A stretch of 64,000 nucleotides of DNA from DASZRZ01 sp963732925 (GCA_963732925.1 CAVTBJ010000001.1:105848-169847), one strand, 5' to 3'; counted from the stretch's first letter, positions 32,701 through 42,887 are shown. The notes: generated by a model not told the origin, from the sequence alone. A program made the numbers and translations.

Positions 32701-34113
32701 TCACGAGAGAGGCAGCTTCACGGAAAAGATGGCGCCCCGGCCAACTTCGCTGTCCACGGAAATCGAGCCGCCATAGGCCTCCACCAGAGTCCTTACGATT
32801 GCGAGTCCCAGTCCGGTTCCGCCGGTATCGCGGGCCCTTGATTGATCGCCGCGGTAGAAGCGCTCGAAAATTCTGGCGTGGTGCCGGGAGTCGATGCCGC
32901 ACCCCTGGTCGGCAACGGTCACGGTTGCGTCTTGCCCGCCGCTGGCATCCACCTTGAGCAGCACGGTCCTGCCCTGCGGGGTGTGGCGGATAGCATTTTC
33001 GAGGAGGTTGCTCCAGATTGCCAGCAGATCGTCGGGATCTGCCGCTACGCGTGCCTCGCCGTTGGGGACGAATTGCAGGACAACGCCGCGCGATTCCGCG
33101 AACGGCTGCATTCGGGCCAGCGCCATTTCGCAGGAAGCGGAAAGAGCTGCCGGCTCGTTCTGCCCCTCTCTCCCGGTTGCCACCTGCTCCGCGCGTGCCA
33201 GACGCAACAAACGCTGCAGCAGGTCCTCCATGCGCTCCGTATCGCTCAACGCCTGCTGCACTCCCCGCTTATATTCTTTCGCCGACATCTCACGGTGCAA
33301 TAGCAATTGCAATGTCGATTTCTGGATTGCGACGGGAGTTTTTAACTCATGCGCCGCGTTGGAGATGAAGTCGCGCTGCGACTCGAATGCCTGCCGCAGC
33401 CGGGCAAGCATCACTTCCAGGGATTCGACGAGCGGGCGAAGTTCGGAAAGTTGCGATGCGCTTTCGGGCGGCTCGAAGCTCCATTGATGGGCCGAGATCC
33501 CGCCGGCTTCGGAAGCCAGCTTTCGCAACGGCATGAGCGAACGGCGCACCACAAAGAACGCGAAAAGTGCGGTGATCGCCACCAGCAGGAGAGCGGCGCC
33601 TCCAAAAATATAGGTCGTGGACTCCATTCGCTCGTACATGGAGCGTGTGGGGGTGGCATAGACCACGGTCAGCGTGGACGCCGAAAGAGGGACGCCGGAT
33701 TCCTCATCCAGAATGGGAACATGCTCCAGGCGAATCCCGCGGAGATGCCGGCCGCCCGCGCGTACGGTCCAGAAGCCGCTGGGTAGGTTCATTCCCGGTC
33801 CTAGCTCGTGCGGCCAGTAATCCGAACGCGCGATGAGACTCCCATCCGGTCCGAAGACCTCATATGCATCCGGCAATGCAGGATCGAGCGTGGCCGGAAC
33901 CACGCCTTTGTCGAAGACAAGGCTTCCGCTCCCGTCCTCCGCATAGCGAACCAGCGCGGCGACGGCCATGGCGCGGCCCGACACGGCTGAATCCAGCCCC
34001 GCGACCAGTTGTTGCCAGAGCGAATAGCGCCACACCACGATCAGTCCGCCGGCGAGCAGCACTTCTGCCAGCAGCACCGCAGCTACGAGTTGCGCTTGCA
34101 GCGATTTTCCCAT
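32701..34113 (-). CDS. Membrane sensor histidine kinase
   Basis: This 470-residue kinase has two membrane helices (about 8-28 and 169-189) enclosing a periplasmic sensor of about 140 residues. A HAMP-like linker follows (VVRRSLMPLRKLASEA). The HisKA box is FISNAAHELKTPVA with phospho-acceptor His255. The ATP-binding domain shows the N box (WSNLLENAIRHTP), DQGCGID and GGTGLGLAIV. The layout matches the QseC/CusS group of OmpR-partner kinases. Its ATG follows the response regulator stop by only three bases on the same strand, so the two form one operon. The signal sensed is not evident. Confidence 0.93.
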   Translation of the reverse strand: MGKSLQAQLVAAVLLAEVLLAGGLIVVWRYSLWQQLVAGLDSAVSGRAMAVAALVRYAEDGSGSLVFDKGVVPATLDPALPDAYEVFGPDGSLIARSDYWPHELGPGMNLPSGFWTVRAGGRHLRGIRLEHVPILDEESGVPLSASTLTVVYATPTRSMYERMESTTYIFGGAALLLVAITALFAFFVVRRSLMPLRKLASEAGGISAHQWSFEPPESASQLSELRPLVESLEVMLARLRQAFESQRDFISNAAHELKTPVAIQKSTLQLLLHREMSAKEYKRGVQQALSDTERMEDLLQRLLRLARAEQVATGREGQNEPAALSASCEMALARMQPFAESRGVVLQFVPNGEARVAADPDDLLAIWSNLLENAIRHTPQGRTVLLKVDASGGQDATVTVADQGCGIDSRHHARIFERFYRGDQSRARDTGGTGLGLAIVRTLVEAYGGSISVDSEVGRGAIFSVKLPLS

Positions 34114-34116
34114 TGC

Positions 34117-34785
34117 TTACTCGCGCAGAACATACCCATGTCCCCGAACCGTGTGGATCAGCGGCGCCGTGTCGTTCTCCAGCTTGCGCCGCAGTCCCGA
34201 TATGTACACTTCGAGCACGTTGCTGAACTTTTCCCAGTTGAAGTCGTATAAGTGTTCCAGCAACTCCGATTTGGAAACCACAGCTTTGGGGCGATGCGCC
34301 AGATATTCCAGAACCCGGTATTCCATCGGAGTAAGTTCCACGAGCCGTTTGCCGCGCATGACCGACTTTTCCACCGTGTTGACTTCCAGGTCTCCGACAC
34401 GCAGTACCGGCGAAGGCTGGCCCTTGGCGCGACGCACCAGCGCTTTGGCCCGTGCGATCAGCTCTCCCAGATCGAACGGCTTCGTTAGGTAATCATCGGC
34501 GCCGGCATTGAGAAGGTCCACAATCACCGGCTTCTCATCGCGTGCGGTCAAGACCAGAACGGGGGAAGTCTGGCCGGATTTGCGCAACTCCTGCAAGACT
34601 GTCAGGCCGTCCATTTCCGGCAACATCAAATCGAGCACAATCAGGTCGTAGTCGGTGACCTGGGCCATATATAGCCCCTGCCGCCCGTCTGCTGCAGCAT
34701 CGACCGCATAACCGCACACCTCGCGGAAGGCCCGGCTCAGATTGTGCGCCAGACGGCGCTCGTCTTCTACGATCAGTACGCGCAC
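34117..34785 (-). CDS. OmpR/PhoB-family response regulator
   Basis: This 222-residue regulator has a receiver domain with the acidic pair in VEDER, phospho-acceptor Asp52 (LIVLDLMLPEMDG), a switch Thr in VLTARDE and the conserved Lys in YLTKPFD. The C-terminal winged helix covers about 125-222 (RLVELTPMEYRVLEYLAHRPKAVVSKSELLEHLYD, ENVLEVYISGLRRKLE-type with NVLEVYISGLRRKLE, then IHTVRGHGYVLRE). It is the first gene of a two-gene operon with the adjoining kinase. Targets are unknown; the genes on either side are exported proteins and could be under its control. Confidence 0.95.
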   Translation of the reverse strand: MRVLIVEDERRLAHNLSRAFREVCGYAVDAAADGRQGLYMAQVTDYDLIVLDLMLPEMDGLTVLQELRKSGQTSPVLVLTARDEKPVIVDLLNAGADDYLTKPFDLGELIARAKALVRRAKGQPSPVLRVGDLEVNTVEKSVMRGKRLVELTPMEYRVLEYLAHRPKAVVSKSELLEHLYDFNWEKFSNVLEVYISGLRRKLENDTAPLIHTVRGHGYVLRE

Positions 34786-34922
34786 TCTCGTCCCGGACCA
34801 TCGCCTCGAAAGCAGAACACGCTACCAGATTATTCCTTAATGCAAACTTAAAGTACCGGCTTCAATTGGACTGAGAATGCCGCATGGGATGGACTACTGG
34901 CTTCGCAGGTTCAAAAAAATCG

Positions 34923-35741
34923 TCAGGGCTTGGCGGCAGCGGCAGGAACCGGAAAGGGGATCCCGCGTTCTTGATTGGCGTGAATCGTCCGCTCTAAATT
35001 GAGGTCCGAGAGCGGGACCTTGGTGGCGCGCTGGTCGGTAAGGATCCAGAGTGTGTCTCCGACGATGGCGTAGTTGCCGACTTCAAGCTGGTGTCCGTCC
35101 CGGAATACCAGCACCGTTAACGGAACGGCCGGCTTTGACGACGGTTGCTCCTGCGCAGGAAGCTGAGAGGTCGCCGCATGTTGCTGCAATTGCTGGCGCA
35201 AGGCGTCGTCTTCCTGCTGGAGTTGCTGCACCTGGATATTTAGATCCTCAACCAGGGGATTCGCCTGCAGAGAATACGGACTCAAACCATAATCATAACC
35301 ATAAGCGCCGAAGAGATATTCGTTGTCGAAGAACGGATTCGCATAAAGCGAACCAAAGTAAAGCGGATTGCCATATGGATATCCGAACGAGCTGTAGGGA
35401 AAAGCATAGCTCCCGTAAGCCGGAAATGGCACCACAACGGGGCGTGTGGGAGTCGGGTAGGGACGTACCGGTCTGTGAACGATGGGAGCATGACCCTGAC
35501 TGCCTTCCAGCATCGCTCCCCCGGGGGATGTTGGAAACATCGGCCGGTTTCGTCCGGCTGGCGCCGCGAACGACGGAGACCGCGGGCGCGGTGCAGCCAA
35601 GCGCGGGCTGGCGTGCGGGGCAGCCGCACGTGGGAAAGCAGGTCGAAATCCGCCGCCTCCGCGGGCACCAGCATGCCTCTGAGCGTTTGCCATTGAACCC
35701 AGCATCAGCCCCAGAACGACGACGATGAACACCCGCCGCAT
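34923..35741 (-). CDS. Exported Pro/Tyr-rich protein with Gln-rich coiled segment
   Basis: This 272-residue protein has a signal peptide (RRVFIVVVLGLMLGSMANA). Next come a basic Pro/Ala-rich region and a Tyr/Gly/Phe-rich stretch (about 110-155, YGSYAFPYSSFGYPYG). A Gln/Leu-rich segment follows that is likely helical (NIQVQQLQQEDDALRQQLQQH, about 168-188). It closes with a small strand domain (TVLVFRDGHQLEVGNYAIVGDTLWIL...ATKVPLSDLNLERT). That last part resembles a short Acidobacteriota C-terminal module, but I cannot name it. It is probably a cell-envelope protein. Confidence 0.7.
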   Translation of the reverse strand: MRRVFIVVVLGLMLGSMANAQRHAGARGGGGFRPAFPRAAAPHASPRLAAPRPRSPSFAAPAGRNRPMFPTSPGGAMLEGSQGHAPIVHRPVRPYPTPTRPVVVPFPAYGSYAFPYSSFGYPYGNPLYFGSLYANPFFDNEYLFGAYGYDYGLSPYSLQANPLVEDLNIQVQQLQQEDDALRQQLQQHAATSQLPAQEQPSSKPAVPLTVLVFRDGHQLEVGNYAIVGDTLWILTDQRATKVPLSDLNLERTIHANQERGIPFPVPAAAAKP

Positions 35742-35807
35742 GTCTTTATTTTACTCCCCATAGGGCCGCGCAGCCGGCCATTCCAGCGCTGCCCGTCAGG
35801 CGCATTC

Positions 35808-36719
35808 ATGAAACACCCGATATCCCTGCCTCCATCCGGGGGTGTTCTCTGCTGCTACAATTCATGGACCACATACTTCGGAGTTAAAGGGGAACGGGAG
35901 CCTTTGCTATCCGGTAAATCGAGAAACAGGTTCCGGCTCGAACGGTTGCTTCGGGCCAGCGTGCTGCTGGCGATTGCCACGACTGTCGTGCCTGCCGCCT
36001 CCGCCCAGACGGACGAGATCCAGGTCTACGATGGCTCCATTGCCGCACCCGGCGTGTTCAATCTCACCCTGCACAATAACTTCACTCCCGATGGCCTGAA
36101 GACACCGGCATTCCCCGGCGGCCTGATTCCTGATAAATCATTCAACGGTGTCGCCGAATGGGCCTATGGTGTGAGGGATTGGTTTGAGGCGGGCCTTTAT
36201 CTGCCGCTGTACAGCGTTTCCAAGGACCGCGGCGCCACCATCAACGGCGGCAAGATTCGTCTGCTGTTCGCGGTGCCACATGCCGCGGAACGCAAGTTCT
36301 TCTACGCTGCGAATTTTGAGTTCAGCTACAACTCCAGCCATTGGGATCCGAGGCACTTCACTTCCGAGATTCGCCCCATTGTCGGCCTTCATCTGCACCG
36401 CTGGGACTTCATCGTGAATCCCATTCTCGACAACTCCTTTGCCGGCGGCTTTCAGAGCCTCGACTTCGCGCCGGCATCCCGCGTTGCTTATAACCTGGAC
36501 CCGAAGTGGGCTCTCGCAGTCGAGGAGTATGCCGATATCGGTGCGCTGAACGCTTTCTACCCGGCCAAGGACCAGTCCCACCAGATCTTTGCGGTGTTCG
36601 ATCACGCGGCCAGATGGGCGGATATCGAAGCGGGTGTGGGCTTCGGCCTGACTGGCGCCTCGGACAACGTGACGTTGAAGTTGATCGTGTCGCGCGACCT
36701 CCACATCCCCAAACATTAA
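35808..36719 (+). CDS. Putative outer-membrane beta-barrel protein
   Basis: This protein has up to 303 residues. A signal peptide lies at about 43-67 (LLRASVLLAIATTVVPAASAQ), preceded by an unusually long leader. The true start may therefore be a TTG near 35904, three bases after a GGGAG. The mature part has alternating strands typical of porin-like barrels (GVFNLTLHNNFTP, EWAYGVRDWFEAGLYLPLYSV, FFYAANFEFSYNSS, DNVTLKLIVSRDL). It has no recognised catalytic motif. It resembles the uncharacterised exported proteins of this phylum that fold as transporter-like barrels. It is convergent with the GH106 gene. Confidence 0.6.
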   Translation: MKHPISLPPSGGVLCCYNSWTTYFGVKGEREPLLSGKSRNRFRLERLLRASVLLAIATTVVPAASAQTDEIQVYDGSIAAPGVFNLTLHNNFTPDGLKTPAFPGGLIPDKSFNGVAEWAYGVRDWFEAGLYLPLYSVSKDRGATINGGKIRLLFAVPHAAERKFFYAANFEFSYNSSHWDPRHFTSEIRPIVGLHLHRWDFIVNPILDNSFAGGFQSLDFAPASRVAYNLDPKWALAVEEYADIGALNAFYPAKDQSHQIFAVFDHAARWADIEAGVGFGLTGASDNVTLKLIVSRDLHIPKH

Positions 36720-36772
36720 GTCAGGCCCCAGCGTTTGCTGCTACGACCCCAATTTCAGGGACGTGGTTTGCC

Positions 36773-39514
36773 TCAACGCGAAGCGGATGTTTCCGGGATC
36801 AGCCGAACCGGACCGAGCAGACCGGAAGGGATCGGTTTCACTTCGTTCATGTCCTGCGCGTCAAAACGCTTCCCATACCGCAGGTCGAGCAGCCTGTAGT
36901 CAGGCAGGGAATACCCCGCCATGGAGTTGAGGGCGAGGTTCCCAACCACAATTTTGAGTTCATTTGCTCCGGGCTTCACGTAATCGGAAATATCCAGTTC
37001 GTAAGGAGGACTCCACACTGCCCCGGCCTTCTTTCCGTTGACATAGACAACGGCCGCTTCTCGAACCGGTCCGTCGAGCCATGCCTGCATCCCGTTTTTC
37101 CGGGGTAATTCGGGTATGGGTGTCCCCTCGCCGAAGCTCAGAATCAGCCGTTTGCCCTCGCCCATCATTTCAGATGGTAGCTGGACCTCTTTCTCATAGG
37201 TCGCAGTGCCCGAGTAATCAAGCGTTGCCGCATCATCGGTCCAGGAGTGAAGCTTCTCCATTGTCTCCGTGGGGCCGCTGGTTCCGAAGCTGACTTTCCA
37301 TCCCCTGCTGACGTCAACCGGGCCGCCTGTCGACCGCCACTGCTTCGATGGGGCGGCTTTCATCCCCTTGGCAAACACGAGGAACTTTGCCTCGTAGGGG
37401 GCCAGGCTTAGAGAAACGGTGGTAGTTTCTCTGCCGCTCCCCGATACTTCGGCGGGAGAGGACTGTCCGGTCATCGGGTCCCACCACTCCGGCGGGGTAC
37501 CGGCCACGCGAAATGTCATTTGGCCGCGCTGGCGAGCATTGCCCGTATTGGCAATGAAGTAGATGTCTGCGGAGTCCGTGCGGCGGTGCACGAACCCAAT
37601 TTCCGGCATTGCCGGCGTTGTAGTGGCGTCGGGTGTGGCGAGAGAACGCAATTGCCGTGCCAGTTCATTTACGCTTACCAGGTGACCCTTCGCCGCCGAA
37701 CCTTGGAACAACCGTGCGGCGGTTTCACGCACTTCTTTATTTTGTTGTGCGGTCGCCAGAAGCCCCGGCGCCGATGAAGGAATTCCCCCGGTAGCAACCA
37801 GGATTCCGCCACTTTGCGCAAATTCTTCGAATGTGCTCAAAGTAGCAGGTGGAATGGACTCGACTGCCGGAAGCAGCACGATTTTGTATCGGTTCTCTCC
37901 CAGCATCAATGCGCCGCGAGCCACCTTCCCGGCGAGATTCAGCGATCCATCATCGAAAAAGTCGAATCCAAAGCCGGCATTGAGAACTTGCCCTGGGACC
38001 TCGGGTCCGATTCTTGCGCTCAGTGTCTTGAAAAGATTGACCTGCCCGGGTTGCAGAGCGGAATAGGCGTCGGCGGCTGGCAGGTACACGGCGACGTCGT
38101 TGACGGGCTTCCCCTGGCGCAGCATAAAGCTGGAGCGTTGCAGATAGCGGGTCACGTCGGGCATCACGATCCACCAGGGGTTCTTGTCGTCCAGCACCGA
38201 GGCTGCATAAAACCGCCACCCTGGATACGCAATTCCTTCCGAGGTGTAAGGGAACCCGTGGCCGATCAACTGGTTGATGCCTTCCAGGAAGTGGAGGTTC
38301 GCCTCAGCTTTGAGGTCGAGCGGGGTGGCGCGGAAAACGGGCGAATGCAGCCACGTCCAGGTTTCCGAAGAGGTCACGGCTTGTCCATAGATGTGGCTGG
38401 CAGACGAAGCCCAGCGCGTCGCGCTCAACTCTCGCCACTGCGCGCCTTCGCCCTCGGGAAGGTCTACCAGGGAATAGCTTGATAGAAGCGCGGGAGGCAT
38501 GCCGTAGGCCTGCATCCGCAAAAGCGTATGGTGACCCTGGGCCCACTCATGCAGCGGTGTGATGAACCGTTCGTTGAGCAATTCCGTCAGGGTCCGGGCC
38601 CAGTCGTATCGTACCGCGGCCGTTTTGGGACCCATGTCCGAGACCAGTTCCGGCAAGTGCGGAACCAGATCGTAACCGCGGCGTTTTCGGAACTCGGCGA
38701 GGAAGTCTCCCGTCCAGTCGGAACCGTAGACTTCCAGGCTGTCGCAAAAAACCGCATAGGGCGGATGGGTGCTGAAGGCTTGCATCAGCCGGTCGCCTGT
38801 GTTCCGCAGGTAATCATCAATGGCGGCTTGGTCGTAGTGGTCCAGCACAAAGCCCTCCGCGCCCACGGCAGGCCGCTTGACCATCATTCCGGTCCGACTC
38901 GAAATGAAGAACCAGACTTGTTTCGGCGAATCGTCCTGCGGGTGTCCGGCTTCCGGCAAGTAGAGGGCTCCGTCGCGGATGTCCGTGAGCCGCCGGTCAG
39001 TGCCGCCGGCGAACGCGGCGATGAATTTCTCTCCCTCGGTTATCGTGGGCAAGGGAACCCGGCGCGAGTCCGGCTTCACTGCGACCCGTTCCCACCGCAG
39101 GCTGCCCGCGGCCTCGGTGACTGGCACTTGTGGCCCTCCGTAAGGCCAGCCACTGCCGAGTGTCAGATCGAGGCGAAGGCCATACTCCTGCGCTTTCTGG
39201 GAAGCAAACCGCAGCGCGTCGATGAAGCCGTCGGAAAGATAGGGCAGGTTCTTAAGGTTCTGCGACGGGTCGTCCAGAGCCAGGGGATAGGTGGCCTGAA
39301 CCTCGAATCCTCCAAAGCCGCCTTCCTTCATCGTTCGCATTTCCCGGTCCAGTTCAGCTTTCGTCACTGACGAACCGAACCACCACCAGCGAACCATGGG
39401 CCGCGCGTCGTCGGGAGGCTTCACGAAAGCCCGATACAGGGAGGCTGTGTCCTGTGCGGCGGCCAAACCGATGCAGCAAAGCATGGCCGTGCAGGCTGCC
39501 AGGAGCTTGTTCAT
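36773..39514 (-). CDS. GH106-like glycoside hydrolase (alpha-L-rhamnosidase family)
   Basis: This 913-residue exported enzyme has a signal peptide (LLAACTAMLCCIGLAAA). The N-terminal catalytic part carries the GH106 pattern PDDARPMVRWWWFGSSVTKAELDREMRTMKEGGFGGFEV and DLTLGSGWPYGGPQVP. The middle includes YGSDWTGDFLAEFRKRRGYDL, fitting the TIM-barrel acidic residues of this family. The C-terminal part is a galactose-binding-like beta domain (WLDGPVREAAVVYVNGKKAGAVWSPPYELDI). GH106 enzymes cleave terminal rhamnose from plant or bacterial polysaccharides in the periplasm or outside. Start 39514 begins the signal peptide directly; the longer frame upstream lacks support. It stands alone, with no sugar-transport genes beside it. 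Confidence 0.8.
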   Translation of the reverse strand: MNKLLAACTAMLCCIGLAAAQDTASLYRAFVKPPDDARPMVRWWWFGSSVTKAELDREMRTMKEGGFGGFEVQATYPLALDDPSQNLKNLPYLSDGFIDALRFASQKAQEYGLRLDLTLGSGWPYGGPQVPVTEAAGSLRWERVAVKPDSRRVPLPTITEGEKFIAAFAGGTDRRLTDIRDGALYLPEAGHPQDDSPKQVWFFISSRTGMMVKRPAVGAEGFVLDHYDQAAIDDYLRNTGDRLMQAFSTHPPYAVFCDSLEVYGSDWTGDFLAEFRKRRGYDLVPHLPELVSDMGPKTAAVRYDWARTLTELLNERFITPLHEWAQGHHTLLRMQAYGMPPALLSSYSLVDLPEGEGAQWRELSATRWASSASHIYGQAVTSSETWTWLHSPVFRATPLDLKAEANLHFLEGINQLIGHGFPYTSEGIAYPGWRFYAASVLDDKNPWWIVMPDVTRYLQRSSFMLRQGKPVNDVAVYLPAADAYSALQPGQVNLFKTLSARIGPEVPGQVLNAGFGFDFFDDGSLNLAGKVARGALMLGENRYKIVLLPAVESIPPATLSTFEEFAQSGGILVATGGIPSSAPGLLATAQQNKEVRETAARLFQGSAAKGHLVSVNELARQLRSLATPDATTTPAMPEIGFVHRRTDSADIYFIANTGNARQRGQMTFRVAGTPPEWWDPMTGQSSPAEVSGSGRETTTVSLSLAPYEAKFLVFAKGMKAAPSKQWRSTGGPVDVSRGWKVSFGTSGPTETMEKLHSWTDDAATLDYSGTATYEKEVQLPSEMMGEGKRLILSFGEGTPIPELPRKNGMQAWLDGPVREAAVVYVNGKKAGAVWSPPYELDISDYVKPGANELKIVVGNLALNSMAGYSLPDYRLLDLRYGKRFDAQDMNEVKPIPSGLLGPVRLIPETSASR

Positions 39515-39675
39515 GAATCGATCCAAGCTGCCATGATACCCGACGGCTCGCCCGCCAGGGGCACGCGCCCACCCACGGCCTATCCCATGGAACCAAACTG
39601 GGATATTGGAATGGGCGCTCGTTTGTTGCACGCTCAACGCAGCACGTCAGAAAGATCTTTGTCTGGAGACATTAC

Positions 39676-40194
39676 GTGCCTATATCGAGTGAACCCCGAT
39701 ACCATTCGCAGACCTCACGAGATTCAGTCCGCCGAAAGCGGCCAGTGTTCGACGAGCAACGAGTACACGTGGCGGCAATCTGTTACCGAGCCAACGGCGC
39801 GCACATCGAGTTTCTCCTAGTGCGCACAAGCAGTGGCCGGTGGACATTCCCCAAGGGAGGAGTAGACGATGGCCTCACTCGAACTCGCGCCGTGGCTCGA
39901 GAAGCCCTGGAGGAGGCGGGTGCGACCTGCCGCGTCGAACCACGTCCATTTGCTTCGTATATGCACTCCAAGCGGCTCCTGAGGGCTCCTTTTCAGAGGC
40001 ACGAATATACGGTGGAGGCCTATCTCTGCTCGGTCAAGAAACTGGCGGCGCCCGAAGAACCGTATCGTGACCCGACATGGTTCCCAGCTGGTGAGGCGAA
40101 ACGGCGATTACGCCAAGGCCGGGCTGCAAAGTACGCTCGCGAGCTCTGTACTGTTGTGGATCGCGCAATCATGCTCGTTCACGCGGACGCATGA
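39676..40194 (+). CDS. Nudix hydrolase, diphosphoinositol-polyphosphate-phosphatase-like
   Basis: This 172-residue protein has a Nudix domain at about 33-160. The Nudix box reads GGVDDGLTRTRAVAREALEEAGA. The catalytic REALEEAG core is intact, but the outer glutamate of the consensus is Leu. RWTFPKGG before the box is typical of Nudix enzymes acting on diadenosine or inositol polyphosphates. The start is GTG at 39676 with GGAG seven bases upstream; about 30 unconserved residues precede the domain. It lies 98 bases before the CHAD-HD gene, which also points to polyphosphate metabolism. Confidence 0.85.
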   Translation: MPISSEPRYHSQTSRDSVRRKRPVFDEQRVHVAAICYRANGAHIEFLLVRTSSGRWTFPKGGVDDGLTRTRAVAREALEEAGATCRVEPRPFASYMHSKRLLRAPFQRHEYTVEAYLCSVKKLAAPEEPYRDPTWFPAGEAKRRLRQGRAAKYARELCTVVDRAIMLVHADA

Positions 40195-40292
40195 CGTTCG
40201 AAGTTCCATCGGTCTCCTTCGGCGCCTTATCCCGACCCCGGCTCGGTTCATCGTAGAATAGGATCAACGCGGAAGCACGTGCTGGCACGTCA

Positions 40293-41764
40293 ATGATGGA
40301 ATCACCAAAACCAGATGCGCAGCGGGGAGTCGGATACTGGATGGAGCAGGTGGTTGCCGAGGGCGCGAAGGTTCGCGTCAGTTTCGACGAAGAAGCCGTC
40401 CATGACCTGCGAGTCGCTGTGCGTCGCTGCCGCTCAATGGCAGAGAGCATTTTTGTGCTTGATCCGGATGATACCTGGAAGAAGATGAGGAAGGCTGGCA
40501 AGCGTTTGTTCAGCGCGCTCGGGGAACTGCGGGATATCCAGGTCCTGGCAGGCTGGGTGCAAAAGCTGGGAGCTCCAGACGATCCGGTACGGGAACGCCT
40601 GCTGCAGCACTGTACAGCTACAGAGCAACGCTTGCGCGATCAGGCAGGAATGGTACTCCGCGGATTCGACGATCGGGAGTGGTTGCGCTGGGCCATGGTG
40701 CTCGACCAGCGCGCCAAGCGGTTCGAACTTGGTGGGGATCTCTTCCAGGTCCTTGCGGTAGAGAAGTGGCAAAAGGCCCGGGAGCTTCACCGCGCCGCCA
40801 TGCGGAACCGCAGCAAGATCTCGCTGCACAATTTGCGGATCGGAATCAAGCGCTTCCGCTACATAGTGGAGAATTTCCTGCCAGTGCATTATCAGCAGTG
40901 GGGAGAAGACCTTAAGCAGCTGCAGGACTGGCTTGGAGAAGTTCATGATCTGGATGTTCTGTGGGAGACAGCTCTAAAGACCAGGGTTTTTACGGACTCG
41001 GCTCAGCGAGCACGCTGGCGGGAATTAATCACCACGAGGCGTCAGATACACGTCCAGGCCTATCGCCATAAAATGACGGGTGTTCACACACTGTGGCAAG
41101 TGTGGAGGTCTCAGTTGCCGAGCGGGCCGGAGCTGGGAAAAGCCGTATTGAGCCGCTTTGACGTATGGTCCTCTTTCTTCGATCCCGATCCTTCTCACAC
41201 GCGGCACGTGCTCCGGCTGGCGCTTGAACTTTATGACGGATTGGAGGCAGCAGGCCTAATCAGGTTGAATGCGCAACTCCGGCCACGCGAGCTACTCACC
41301 GTCTCCGCGCTGAGTCACGAGATCGGTCGGGCAAACCGCAAGCGGGAACATCATCGGGAACATCATAAGAGATCCGCGGAATGCTCGAACAGGCGGGAAA
41401 TCCACCGGGATGGACGGCGGAGCAGCTGGAAATTGCGGCGCTGGCTGCCCGGTATCATCGCGGCGCTCTACCGCAGTCCAAACATAAGCATTATGGTTCC
41501 CTTTCTTTCTCGAGCCGGCAAACGATTGCTGTTCTGGGCGGCATTCTGCGACTGGCGGATGGGCTCGATTCGCAGCATGACCGCGCCATCAAACGCGTTA
41601 CTGTGCAAAAGCAGAATGGGTTCGCGCTGGTCAGGGCGCAGGGCTATCGGGCGGAAACCCGTACCGCCGAGCGCATTGCAGCGGCGCGGCATCTGCTGGA
41701 AAACACCTGCGGATTGCCGATTTTGTTAGCCGGCAACGATTCTCCGCGACGGCAAATACTGTAA
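40293..41764 (+). pseudogene. CHAD domain joined to a Ppx/GppA-type HD domain, split by one frameshift
   Basis: The first frame (40293 to about 41375) encodes a complete CHAD domain. It shows EEAVHDLRVAVRRCRSMAE, RDIQVLAGW, SLHNLRIGIKRFRYIVENFLP and LQDWLGEVHDLDVL, with the conserved His/Arg/Lys residues that bind polyphosphate. It runs on into an HD domain start (ALSHEIGRA, then HHKRSA). The protein then continues only in the +2 frame from 41381: MLEQAGNPPGWTAEQLEIAALAARYHRGALP, then GGILRLADGLDSQHD. That pattern matches the C-terminal HD domain of Ppx/GppA phosphatases, without their catalytic phosphatase domain. One indel near 41375 separates the halves; the first frame otherwise runs to 41729 as nonsense. 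The gene may be broken in vivo or only in this sequence. Confidence 0.75.
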
Positions 41765-41839
41765 GAGCCGAACTCCCAAGTCTGCCAGCCCGGCGAATTT
41801 TTCATCGGGCCGTGATGAGCGCAGGCATTAGAAGGCATT

Positions 41840-42656
41840 TTGGGCAAAACAGTTCCCAGGAGACAGCGCTTCGCAACCCATACAGATTCAGGGGCGGAGC
41901 ACTCGGTTGGCGTCTCCGTGCCCCCGAAGTCCGGCCATCTGGCCATGCCTGCAACCCCACAGGCCAGGATCACTGGCTTGAAGCCCCGCATCCGGGCACT
42001 GGTTGTGCTCGCTGAAAAAGCTTGCCTTGTCGCCATCGACGCCGTGTGCAACGTGGAAGATGTCTTGAAGACATCGTCCATGCTGGCGATCCACGCGATC
42101 AAAGAGTGCGAGAGAGAGCTGGACCAAATCGAGCGGGAAGCCGACGAGAGCATGCCAGCTGCGATCACGCGTGTCTCTGAAGCTAGAGCACGGGAACTGC
42201 TTGCGTGTGCCCGCTTCATCAACGACCTTGAACGCATTGGGGATCTCCTGCTTGGGTTTGCCAAGGGGTTTCAAGGAATGTGTTCCCGGCCGCACGCCGC
42301 TGATGTCGACCGCCTGGCAGCGCATGACAGCGATATTGAAGAAGATGCTGGAACAGGTCCATAAGGGCTTCGTCGAAAGGAACCCGAGGGCCGTCGCTCC
42401 TGTCCTGCGATTGGATGCGGACATTGACCGGCTACGGCACGATATCCTGCGGTCTCACCTGGAGAGTAAGACGCGGGACGGCCGGCGCTCGGCAACCGTT
42501 CTCTTCATGGCACAAGCATTGGAACGTGCCGGGGATCACGTGACCAATCTTGCAGAAGAGCTATTTCGGCTTTCCAGCGGTCACACCCTTCGACACCTCC
42601 CGCCGCGGCAACGCTATTCCCGATTGGCGGAAATTGATTCGATGTTGCAGGAATGA
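41840..42656 (+). pseudogene. PhoU-like protein split by a frameshift
   Basis: The N-terminal half, in one frame, contains the first PhoU metal-binding motif (ELDQIEREADE ... RFINDLERIGDLLLGFA). Near 42320 the frame must change, after which TAILKKMLEQVHKGF continues. The second PhoU motif follows (FMAQALERAGDHVTNLAEELF), with a stop at 42656. Joined, this is a two-repeat PhoU helix bundle of about 240-270 residues. PhoU proteins modulate phosphate transport and signalling; no pst or phoBR genes are in the window. The true start is unclear; 41945 is an ATG nearer the domain. It follows the CHAD-HD gene by 75 bases. Confidence 0.75.
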
Positions 42657-42887
42657 GTGGGCAAACGGCGCGGCAGAACAGCGTCCACCCGGCACGGGCT
42701 GCCGGCAAGTCAGCATAATATGGCGGGAGCGGTGCAGAGACCGGCAGGAAGTTCCGAGCTGATGCGGGCTCAAGCGAACCAAAACTGCATCGTGGGAGAG
42801 ACCACTAGCGAATCAGCAACCAAGTTCTGAAACAGTGTTCTTCGCGGGCTGCGTACCGCTGCAGCATCGAAGATAGGCCCTGCTCGC

